From Coliplasma sp045538555 (GTDB lineage Bacteria > Bacillota > Clostridia > Oscillospirales > CAG-382): a stretch of DNA of 35,359 bases. Shown here piece by piece: positions 17,004 to 22,448 of the stretch. The position numbers and the translations under genes were made by a program. The DNA lies in the NCBI GenBank assembly GCA_045538555.1, contig JAZSRP010000040.1, forward strand, positions 1 through 35,359, written 5' to 3'. The stretch's first letter is position 1. Each line of letters begins with the position of its first letter. The notes under the pieces are model-generated. The model ran no database searches and was not told where the DNA came from. It saw only the letters and a program-made list of their open reading frames with translations.

Positions 17004-17020
17004 TACATGAAAATAAACAG

Positions 17021-17057
17021 AAAGGGACTTTTTGAAAGTCCCTTTTGTTTTTTTTGT
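17021..17057 (+). terminator. Terminator after the glycerophosphodiesterase gene
   Basis: Arms AAAGGGACTT (17021-17030) and AAGTCCCTTT (17036-17045) with a T run immediately after, 18 nt from the stop codon. Confidence 0.88.
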
Positions 17058-17065
17058 TGGTGTGA

Positions 17066-17071
17066 TATAAT
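17066..17071 (+). promoter_or_regulatory. Possible -10 box of the HEYGH membrane protein gene
   Basis: TATAAT, 31 nt before ATG 17103. No convincing -35 is seen; the upstream T run belongs to the preceding terminator. Its presence argues against the longer start at 17070. Confidence 0.4.
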
Positions 17072-17102
17072 GCCAAAGGAAATGTTTTTTTTGGAGGCGG
17101 AC

Positions 17103-17561
17103 ATGAAGCTGTTTTTATACAAGCTACTGCAATGCACATGGGGATTTTTGCAAACGCTGGTGGGATTTTTTGTTTTTTTGACACACGCAAAAAAACCGCA
17201 TTTTTGGTACCACGGTGCAGTAATTACGGTGTGGGACAAACAGAGCAGCGTGTCTTTGGGGTTGTTTGTTTTTGTTGCATCCAAACCGTTTTTTGCAAAA
17301 AAATACAGTGGCAGTATCAGTGAAAAAGAGTCATGGAACCGATTGCTGGTGCACGAGTACGGCCATACGATCCAATCGCTTGTGTTGGGGCCGCTGTACT
17401 TGATCATAATTGGGATCCCCTCGGCGCTGTGGGCATCTCTTGGCAAAAGAAAACGCAGGGAAAAACAGATCCCGTACGGAGCTTTTTTCACAGAAAAGTG
17501 GGCAAACCTGCTTGGGGAACGAGTGACCGGAGAGGAATCTATCGGAAATATGGTTTTGTAA
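17103..17561 (+). CDS. Membrane protein with HEYGH zinc-protease-like motif
   Basis: 152 residues. Hydrophobic segments at about 9-27, 50-62 and 93-112. HEYGH at 84-88 within RLLVHEYGHTIQSLVLGPLY matches the HExxH zinc site, lying just before a membrane segment. FFTEKWANLLGERV (128-141) follows, where Glu131 could be a third ligand. Such short proteins occur in Clostridia without assigned function. Start ATG 17103 has GGAGG 6 nt upstream; ATG 17070 is possible but overlaps a -10-like box. It could be a small intramembrane or membrane-anchored metallopeptidase, but activity is inference only. Confidence 0.75.
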   Translation: MKLFLYKLLQCTWGFLQTLVGFFVFLTHAKKPHFWYHGAVITVWDKQSSVSLGLFVFVASKPFFAKKYSGSISEKESWNRLLVHEYGHTIQSLVLGPLYLIIIGIPSALWASLGKRKRREKQIPYGAFFTEKWANLLGERVTGEESIGNMVL

Positions 17562-17593
17562 TAACCGGAAAAAGTCACAAAGGAGAATGACAT

Positions 17594-17986
17594 ATGTTCG
17601 GAATAATTGGCAGAGTGCGGGATGCGGTGTTGAGGTTGATCGGGCGCAGCAGAATTGACAGAACCGCTCCTGTTTTTGAAACACAAAACATAGAGGGCAT
17701 AACTTTTTTTCGAACTCCCGACTGCATGAGCGGTGTTCGGGTGCCGAGTAAATATATGCAAGAAATAGCGTCATGGATAGGAACCTTTACCATCGGTTCA
17801 AAAACCAACAATGTATCCTGCGGTCAAAATACCGTGACTTTCAGGATCGAGTACACCGACGGACGTGCAGTAGTAAACGGCACGGATACCGTCACTGTCA
17901 ATAATAAGGTTTATCAAATAAAAAAAGGGCCGGCACCAAAATGCTTTTATGAACTGTTGTCAAGGAATCACCGCAACAAACAATAG
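17594..17986 (+). CDS. Hypothetical protein, 130 residues
   Basis: Not recognised. It begins with a basic amphipathic stretch (MFGIIGRVRDAVLRLIGRSR), followed by a mixed region with two Cys and a beta-rich C-terminal part (NTVTFRIEYTDGRAVVNGTDTVTVNNKVYQIKKG). There is no signal peptide or clear membrane span. AGGAG at 17581-17585 supports ATG 17594. It lies 32 nt after the HEYGH gene and is probably co-transcribed. Element A begins 38 nt after its stop. Confidence 0.7.
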   Translation: MFGIIGRVRDAVLRLIGRSRIDRTAPVFETQNIEGITFFRTPDCMSGVRVPSKYMQEIASWIGTFTIGSKTNNVSCGQNTVTFRIEYTDGRAVVNGTDTVTVNNKVYQIKKGPAPKCFYELLSRNHRNKQ

Positions 17987-18023
17987 CTTTTGCGCCGCAG
18001 GCAAACAAAAAAGCAGACAGTAA

Positions 18024-18248
18024 GCGAGACTTCCCAAAAGGAAGTCTCGCAGTTTTATTCGCCGCAAATACTTACGGCGAGTTATATTGCTTCGCAGTTA
18101 TATTCGGCAAACGCCGAGTGGTATTGCCTTCGGCAGTTTGAGGCGAATAAAATAACACTGAAACCATTTGGTTTCAATAACACTCTTTTGGAATATCTCG
18201 TCTGCGACGAGGTATTCCAAAAGAATATCACTCCGAAGAAGTCGGAAT
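18024..18248 (+). repeat. Array of short hairpins at the left end of element A
   Basis: At least seven small hairpins in a row. The first has 11-bp arms at 18024-18034 and 18040-18050. Then CGCCG/CGGCG, TTGC-TTCG-CAG, CGGC/GCCG (18106-18117), TGCC-TTC-GGCA, GAAACCA/TGGTTTC, a nested long hairpin with arms CTTTTGGAATA (18185-18195) and its inverse (18213-18223), and TCCGA/TCGGA. A longer pair, TTTTATTCGCC (near 18053-18063) with GGCGAATAAAA (near 18143-18153), encloses several of them. Hairpins are joined by AT-rich linkers such as TTATATT or AATATCAC. No ORF is plausible here. Confidence 0.85.
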
Positions 18249-18253
18249 ATAAC

Positions 18254-18282
18254 TTGAAATCATTATTCTTTTTGTATATAAT
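18254..18282 (+). promoter_or_regulatory. Sigma-A promoter of the four-helix-bundle gene
   Basis: TTGAAA (18254-18259), 17-nt spacer, TATAAT (18277-18282), 19 nt before the start codon. It lies downstream of the hairpin array, so the array is not part of this transcript. The corresponding site is retained in element B (TTGAAT, 16 nt, TATAAT on the minus strand). Confidence 0.8.
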
Positions 18283-18301
18283 GTTGTTTGAGGTGATTGA
18301 A

Positions 18302-18652
18302 ATGGCTGACAGTATTTTGAGAGACAAGGCAAAAGAATTTGCAAAAACCGTTGTTTTCCTATGCCGCGATATGAAAGCAAATCATAAAGAGTCGGTTTTA
18401 ATAAATCAACTTCTTCGCTCTGCCACATCTATTGGCGCGAATTTGCACGAGGCGCAATACGCACAAGGAACAAAAGACTTTATTTCCAAACTCGAAATTG
18501 CACAAAAAGAGTGTTACGAAACTGAATACTGGCTTGAACTTCTCTACGAAACAAATTGTATGACAGAAGAGAACTACCATATATTACAGAACGACTGTGG
18601 TGCAATTCGCAGAATGTTAATCTCTTCGCTTAAAACCATTAAATCAAAATAA
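18302..18652 (+). CDS. Four-helix-bundle protein (S23 / 23S rRNA intervening-sequence protein family)
   Basis: 116 residues beginning MADSILRDKAKEFAKTVVFLCRDMK, with the family pattern LINQLLRSATSIGANLHEAQYAQGTKDFISKLEIAQKE and a final helix with RRMLISSLKTIK. The family includes proteins encoded in 23S rRNA intervening sequences and the Avd accessory protein of diversity-generating retroelements; many members have no known role. These small basic bundles form pentamers and are suggested to bind nucleic acid. ATG 18302 follows GAGGTG (18290-18295); the longer reading from 17990 runs through the hairpin array and is rejected. Not within an rRNA gene here. Confidence 0.9.
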   Translation: MADSILRDKAKEFAKTVVFLCRDMKANHKESVLINQLLRSATSIGANLHEAQYAQGTKDFISKLEIAQKECYETEYWLELLYETNCMTEENYHILQNDCGAIRRMLISSLKTIKSK

Positions 18653-18665
18653 ATGTTTGGACTTG

Positions 18666-18707
18666 GCCCAATAAAGCGTTTGTACTTACAAATGCGATGC
18701 TGGTTCT
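18666..18707 (+). other. Conserved palindromic core between S23-like gene and cargo
   Basis: A 42-bp segment shared with element B (25185-25226, inverse). It runs from GCCCAATAAA through an imperfect palindrome GTTTGTACTTACAAATG to GCGATGC and GGTTCT. In B the palindrome is complete: CATTTGTAAGTACAAATG. It is conserved although both flanking genes are absent from B, so it may be a recombination or processing site where cargo is joined. That role is inference. Confidence 0.6.
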
Positions 18708-18731
18708 TCTGTGATAAAGAAAGATTTGACG

Positions 18732-19370
18732 ATGAAACTGATAGAAAAGTATTTGAATAATCCCTGTGGCACTCTATCTATTCCGTATTGGAAACACAAA
18801 AACATACGTACCCCCGAACACATGCTTATTATGCATGAAAGAGACTTTTCTGAACAGCAATACATAGAATATGCCGATCAAAAATATTTCAGATTATTCC
18901 ACAATCTAAAGCAAATAGAAGAAAATACACTTGATGGTTTTATTATAAAAACAGCTTCAAAAAACGATATTCCGATGTTTGCGAACGTAATCAATCGGTC
19001 CTATGACGACATTACCATTTCTTATGAACAACTAATAGAATCTACCAAAACAAAGGTATATGATTCAAATCTTTGGGTTTTGGTTCTTGATAAACCAACG
19101 TTGAACGTGGTTGGTTGCGGTATAGCGGAATTAGATAAGGAAATACGCGAAGGCATTATCGAGTGGATACAAGTGTTACCGGAGTATAGAGGCAAAAAGA
19201 TAGGTAAGCTTATTGTTAACGAATTGTTGAAAAGACTATCTCGAGTAGCCGAATTTGCTACAGTATCTGGAAAGAAGGACAATCCCGCACAACCGGAAAG
19301 ATTATATAGACGATGTGGTTTTACAGGAAACGATATTTGGCATATACTTACAAAAAAACAGTCAAAGTGA
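18732..19370 (+). CDS. GNAT-family N-acetyltransferase (element A cargo)
   Basis: 212 residues from ATG 18732 (MKLIEKYLNNPCGTLSIPYWK). An N-terminal segment of about 75 residues precedes a GNAT domain, whose acetyl-CoA loop is VLPEYRGKKIGKLIVNELLKRL, followed by a C-terminal RLYRRCGF-type strand. A GTG start at 18711 is also open, but the region matches the conserved core rather than coding sequence, and neither start has a strong ribosome-binding site. The substrate is unknown; the family acetylates small molecules or proteins. AT-rich codon use fits horizontally acquired cargo. Confidence 0.85.
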   Translation: MKLIEKYLNNPCGTLSIPYWKHKNIRTPEHMLIMHERDFSEQQYIEYADQKYFRLFHNLKQIEENTLDGFIIKTASKNDIPMFANVINRSYDDITISYEQLIESTKTKVYDSNLWVLVLDKPTLNVVGCGIAELDKEIREGIIEWIQVLPEYRGKKIGKLIVNELLKRLSRVAEFATVSGKKDNPAQPERLYRRCGFTGNDIWHILTKKQSK

Positions 19371-19409
19371 AAACAACCTCGGCAATTTTTATGCCGAGGT
19401 TGTTTTTTA
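19371..19409 (+). terminator. Terminator after the GNAT gene, inside element A
   Basis: Arms AACAACCTCGGCA (about 19372-19384) and TGCCGAGGTTGTT (19392-19404) followed by a T run. Element B keeps an equivalent hairpin with different stem sequence at 25139-25172. Confidence 0.88.
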
Positions 19410-19498
19410 TTTGTGGGAAATATCCTTTTGGGAAGTCTCGCAACCCTGCCCGCTTTTTTTGTTTTATTTTTTTTCGAAAGAGATGGGGGACGGTTTTG

Positions 19499-19708
19499 TT
19501 ATTTGCGGTCTTCTGTGAGAACGTTTTTCAGCACGTGCTTGTAAATTCCCCTAAACTCAGACTGGGCTTTTTCAATGGTTTTTTGCGAAATTTTGCCTTC
19601 GTCAAAAAGCCGGCGCAGCGCCTTTGCTCTTTTCTCCAAGCGCAAAAACTCCCGGTTGATTTTTCCCAGTGCTGCCGAAGCGGTGGGGTCTGAATAACTG
19701 CTACTCAT
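19499..19708 (-). CDS. Small basic protein, unknown function
   Basis: 69 residues beginning MSSSYSDPTASAALGKINREFLRLEKRAKALRR. It looks wholly helical, rich in Lys/Arg, with a DPTASAALGKINRE N-terminus. DPTA-type N-termini also occur in some phage-encoded regulators; I cannot assign it. AGGAGG lies 9 nt upstream of ATG 19708; the longer TTG reading would include the ribosome-binding site itself. It has its own strong promoter and a leader of about 120 nt. Confidence 0.72.
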   Translation of the reverse strand: MSSSYSDPTASAALGKINREFLRLEKRAKALRRLFDEGKISQKTIEKAQSEFRGIYKHVLKNVLTEDRK

Positions 19709-19834
19709 GATTTTTTTCCTCCTAAACAAACAGTGTCAGGAAGGCAACAAAAAAACGCCTATCCTGCAAATCGACAGAATCCCCCCAAGGGAAATCCTAA
19801 TCGTTCACAAAATAAGCAAATTGTCATTGCATGT

Positions 19835-19863
19835 ATGATAACACAAAACAATCGAGATGTCAA
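19835..19863 (-). promoter_or_regulatory. Sigma-A promoter of the small basic protein gene
   Basis: On the minus strand TTGACA (19858-19863), 17-nt spacer, TATCAT (19835-19840). A leader of roughly 120 nt separates it from the start codon. I see no recognisable riboswitch in it. Confidence 0.75.
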
Positions 19864-19906
19864 TATACTTGAAGTTTATTTGTGTGTTTTTTGTTTGCAA
19901 AAAGTT

Positions 19907-20031
19907 TTGAAAGGGAGTATTGGGGTTCCCACGAAAATGTATTTTTGTGGGGCAAAGTCGAGGGGAAGCACTATACCTCAAAAATTCGTTCCTCATTTTC
20001 GGGGACCCCGATTTTTCAAAAGCTTCCCCTC
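19907..20031. repeat. G/C-run hairpin block next to the cotJC fragment
   Basis: Hairpin arms CCCACGAAAAT (19928-19938) and ATTTTTGTGGG (19941-19951), outer arms GAGGGGAAGC (19960-19969) and its inverse (20022-20031), and a CGGGGACCCCG palindrome near 20000-20010. The region after intact cotJC (20575-20645) has the same design with GGGGTCCCCGC and CAAAAC/GTTTTG, so the block seems duplicated together with the cotJC 3' end. Confidence 0.6.
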
Positions 20032-20125
20032 ATAAAACCCACCTCTTGTCGAATGCAGGGTTATAAGCGTAAAAGTTCTTGTAATCAAGGTTATCCTGTG
20101 CGGTGCGGAGCGCCTCGCCGAAGCG
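20030..20125 (-). pseudogene. Fragment of a second cotJC 3' end
   Basis: On the minus strand the frame reads RFGEALRTAQDNLDYKNFYA then YNPAFDKRWVL and a stop. This matches the last 28 residues of the intact CotJC (ending YNPSFDKR), with Ser changed to Ala and three extra residues. 20058-20125 is 67/68 identical to 20676-20743. No start or upstream part remains, so it is a truncated copy. Confidence 0.85.
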
Positions 20126-20153
20126 ACTGTTTCAAACAGATGGGTGAAAATGG

Positions 20154-20182
20154 TTGAAAATACAATGGTTTTGTGGTATAAT
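20154..20182 (+). promoter_or_regulatory. Sigma-A promoter of the 112-residue membrane protein gene
   Basis: TTGAAA (20154-20159), 17-nt spacer, TATAAT (20177-20182). It overlaps the start of the longer reading at 20144, which argues for translation from 20216. Confidence 0.72.
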
Positions 20183-20215
20183 CAGTTTGATAAACGAGTA
20201 AATGGTAATATAGTA

Positions 20216-20554
20216 ATGAGCAAATCGAACGACTCCAACGATATGATATATTTATTGGCTTATTTTCATCGATATGGCTGGATTGTTGCCACGTTTGCGT
20301 GTGGTGCAATTTGGACAGAACAAGCGCGTTGCATTTTTTGCGCCGCTTTCTTTATCTTTTCTATCTGGTCATTTGTTGGATACAAATGCAAGTGGAAGCA
20401 TATTTATTGTTCATATCAAAACGCTCACCATGAAAAAATGACACCGAAGCACATTCACTGGAACCGAATAAAGAAAAGTGATGTTTACGGGGTTCCTTTA
20501 ATTTTCTTTCTGTTTGGCATACTATTACTATTTGTGATATTGTTCAATTTATGA
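20216..20554 (+). CDS. Small membrane protein, unknown
   Basis: 112 residues (MSKSNDSNDMIYLLAYFHRYGW...) with hydrophobic segments at about 22-56 and 92-112 and a His/Lys-rich loop between them. Not recognised. It lies between two copies of the cotJC 3' end and is AT-rich compared with cotJABC, so it may have been inserted. The ribosome-binding site is weak; the start was chosen because of the upstream promoter. Confidence 0.6.
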   Translation: MSKSNDSNDMIYLLAYFHRYGWIVATFACGAIWTEQARCIFCAAFFIFSIWSFVGYKCKWKHIYCSYQNAHHEKMTPKHIHWNRIKKSDVYGVPLIFFLFGILLLFVILFNL

Positions 20555-20580
20555 TTATTATTAAAGTTTTTGGGGATTTT

Positions 20581-20645
20581 AAAAGGGGCTTTTTGGGGTC
20601 CCCGCAAAACTCTGTTTTGTGGGGGTGTTGAAAAAAGCCCCTTTT
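20581..20645 (-). terminator. Terminator of the cotJ operon
   Basis: Outer arms AAAAGGGGCTTTTT (20581-20594) and AAAAAGCCCCTTTT (about 20632-20645) enclose an inner hairpin CCCCGCAAAAC/GTTTTGTGGGG. It lies 12 nt after the cotJC stop on the minus strand and may also stop the converging membrane-protein gene. Confidence 0.8.
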
Positions 20646-20656
20646 GTTATGCCGCG

Positions 20657-21256
20657 TCAGCGTTTGTCAAAACTCGGGTTATAAGCGTAAAAGTTCTTGT
20701 AATCAAGGTTATCCTGTGCGGTGCGGAGCGCCTCACCGAAGCGTTGGAAGTGAACGATCTCGCGCTCTCGCAGGAAACGGATGGGGTCTTTTACGTCCGG
20801 GTCGTCGCACAGGCGGAGAATATTGTCATAGGTCAGCCGCGCCTTTTGCTCTGCTGCCAGGTCCTCCGACAGGTCGGCGATGGGGTCACCGGTGGACTGG
20901 AACGTCTCCGCAGAGAACGGAACTCCGCTTGCAGCCACAGGATAGATCCCCGTGGTGTGATCCACAAAATAAGGAGCAAAGCGGCTGCGCTTTATCTGCT
21001 CCTCCGACAGATTTCGGGTGAGCTGATAAAGTATGGCGGAGATCATCTCGCAGTGCGCCAACTCCTCCGTGCCCACGTCTGTGAGTGTGCCAACCACCTC
21101 GCCCCAAGGCATTGAATAGCGCTGCGAAAGGTATCTGGTGGCGGCGCCCAGCTCGCCGTCCGGTCCGCCAAGCTGGGTTACGATCAGCGATGCCAGCTCA
21201 GGGTTGGGATTTTTTATTTTTACGGGGTATTGAAGCTTTTTGTCATAGATCCACAT
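20657..21256 (-). CDS. cotJC: Spore coat protein CotJC (manganese-catalase family)
   Basis: 199 residues, family-typical length. Conserved start MWIYDKKLQYPVKIKNPNPE, then GGPDGELGAATRYLSQRYSMP and EELAHCEMISAILYQL with the Glu/His ligand pattern of manganese catalases (Glu and His of the ELAHCE segment, later AEQKARLTYDN and the REREIVHFQRF segment). It sits in the inner spore coat layers and may decompose peroxide. GGAGG lies about 11-15 nt upstream of ATG 21256. Last gene of cotJABC; its 3' end is duplicated at 20030-20125. Confidence 0.95.
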   Translation of the reverse strand: MWIYDKKLQYPVKIKNPNPELASLIVTQLGGPDGELGAATRYLSQRYSMPWGEVVGTLTDVGTEELAHCEMISAILYQLTRNLSEEQIKRSRFAPYFVDHTTGIYPVAASGVPFSAETFQSTGDPIADLSEDLAAEQKARLTYDNILRLCDDPDVKDPIRFLREREIVHFQRFGEALRTAQDNLDYKNFYAYNPSFDKR

Positions 21257-21260
21257 ACAA

Positions 21261-21515
21261 TCAGTCCTCCGTGCACTGCCACGGCCAGGGACCCTTTGTC
21301 CAGCTCCAGCCGTTGTTTTGGTTGGCGGCGGATGCAGTGAGAGGGCCGTAGGCGGTCTCGTATTTTTTTGTATATTCCTCAAGCTGCCTTGTTGCCTCGG
21401 CGTGCTTTGCCAATGCTTTTTTGCAGTTGGGATGGTTGTCAAGATACAGCACACACTCGTGTGATACAAATGCGGATTCCTGAATTTTTCTCATCAGTTT
21501 TTGACGTTCTGTCAT
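21261..21515 (-). CDS. cotJB: Spore coat protein CotJB
   Basis: 84 residues from ATG 21515 (MTERQKLMRKIQE), with the CotJB pattern FVSHECVLYLDNHPNCKKAL and a C-terminal YGPLTASAANQNNGWSWTKGPWPW that is diagnostic for the family. A GTG three codons upstream is possible, but AGAGG is spaced for the ATG. It overlaps the cotJA stop by 4 nt and ends 4 nt before cotJC. Confidence 0.95.
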   Translation of the reverse strand: MTERQKLMRKIQESAFVSHECVLYLDNHPNCKKALAKHAEATRQLEEYTKKYETAYGPLTASAANQNNGWSWTKGPWPWQCTED

Positions 21516-21733
21516 CTTTTGCACCTCTTTCCGCCAACAAAGGGCAGGTCAAGATCCGCAAACAGGGTTCCGCGCTCCAGCGCTTTTGAGTCGTCGTACA
21601 GGTTCACAAACCGCTGAGCGGGAACGTACATCATCGCCAGCGAAACGTGGGGCGGAAAAGTACTTTCCCCGCACTGCGCCTGCTCTGTCTGCTCAAAAAA
21701 ACGTCTGTCTGCTTCAAAACAATTTTCAAACAT
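21512..21733 (-). CDS. cotJA: Spore coat-associated protein CotJA
   Basis: 73 residues. ESTFPPHVSLAMMYVPAQRFVNLYDDSKALERGTLFADLDLPF is the conserved CotJA block (Pro-rich, YVP.Q...LYD...AL..GTLF..LD.PF). GGAGAAGGA precedes ATG 21733; the longer reading extends into the R1 repeat and is rejected. First gene of cotJABC; sporulation-specific expression is expected but no promoter could be defined. Confidence 0.92.
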   Translation of the reverse strand: MFENCFEADRRFFEQTEQAQCGESTFPPHVSLAMMYVPAQRFVNLYDDSKALERGTLFADLDLPFVGGKRCKR

Positions 21734-21812
21734 TTTTCCTTCTCCTCTTTTTTTGAAAAGGGGTTTTGTTCCCCTCGCTTTCAGTATATTTCCGTGCTCA
21801 AAAAACGTGTGT

Positions 21813-22236
21813 CCCGCTTTTGAAAAAGCGGGGCAAAAATTTTCCTTTGCCTGTCGGCGCAAGTCGATGGGTGAAGTTGTAAATGAAAACAACTTCCCAT
21901 CCACAGCAAGGGGTATTCGGAATTTCTAGGGACTTTCCCCGTTATGTATATCAAATTTGAATTTTTTTATCTTACGGTTTTCTTTTCCTCTCCAACTACT
22001 TTGAAAAGTTTTGTGTCACTTTTTTAAAAGCGGGCCTGTCGGCGCAAGTCGGTGGGTGAAGTTGTAAATGAAAACAACTTCCCATCCACAGCAAGGGGTA
22101 TTCGGAATTTCAATGGACTTTCCCCGCTATGTATATCAAATTTGAATTTCTTATCTTACGGTTTTCTTTTCTTCTCCAACTACTTTGAAAAGTTTTGTGT
22201 CACTTTTTCAAAAGTGACGAGCTTTTTCAAAAGCGG
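21813..22236 (+). repeat. R1 repeat, two tandem copies between inverted ends
   Basis: It begins CCCGCTTTTGAAAAAGC (21813-21829) and ends with the inverse, GCTTTTTCAAAAGCGG (22221-22236). Inside, two near-identical units of about 190 bp lie head-to-tail (roughly 21846-22035 and 22038-22236). Each has GAAGTTGT/ACAACTTC hairpin arms, and the second ends with GTCAC...GTGAC arms. The orientation is opposite to 237-622. This, with the promoter region after it, fills the 715-nt space between cotJA and putP; short frames here are not genes. After the repeat, 22303-22331 matches 25479-25505. Confidence 0.85.
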
Positions 22237-22367
22237 TAGAGTTCAAAGCATAAAAAATATAATAAAAAGAACCAAAGCTCTGCTCTTTTTGCCTATTACA
22301 TTCTTTTTTGTGTGCTCTGCGCTCTTTTCACAGTTTCGCATTAGTACGATAATTTGTTAAAATGATA

Positions 22368-22396
22368 TTGCGTTTTTTTGTTTTTTGTGTTATAAT
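22368..22396 (+). promoter_or_regulatory. Promoter of putP
   Basis: TTGCGT (22368-22373), 17-nt spacer, TATAAT (22391-22396), 52 nt before the start codon. Confidence 0.65.
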
Positions 22397-22448
22397 ACTT
22401 GGGTGAAATATTTTTTGGATATAAAAAAGACAAAAAGGAGTGTATTTT

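Larger units (their letters stand above)
18024..19441 (+). mobile_element. Composite element A: TIRs, hairpin array, S23-like gene, GNAT cargo
   Basis: Bounded by 19-bp perfect inverted repeats, GCGAGACTTCCCAAAAGGA at 18024-18042 and its inverse at 19423-19441. Order inside: hairpin array (18024-18248), promoter, four-helix-bundle gene, palindromic core (18666-18707), GNAT gene, terminator, right TIR. A shorter relative at 25121-25469 shares the array, promoter, core, terminator and end structure but lacks both genes. The flanks (A run with GCAGACAG on the left, CTGCCCGC with a T run on the right) resemble the two arms of one terminator. Base and codon use of the two genes is more AT-rich than their neighbours. 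There is no transposase or integrase, so it is probably mobilised in trans or by the S23-like protein; this is inference. Confidence 0.75.

Noticed and set aside
18024..18248. Hairpin array as a CRISPR array
   Set aside because: There are no identical repeats with regular spacers; each hairpin differs and only short AT-rich linkers recur. No cas genes are nearby.
17990..18301. N-terminal extension of the four-helix-bundle protein
   Set aside because: The in-frame extension reads through the hairpin array and promoter; the ribosome-binding site and family start support 18302.
20570..21115. 181-codon frame on the plus strand across cotJC
   Set aside because: It is antisense to the well-supported cotJC gene and starts in the terminator.
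22052..22360. 102-codon open frame after cotJA
   Set aside because: It lies almost wholly in the R1 repeat and has no homology pattern.
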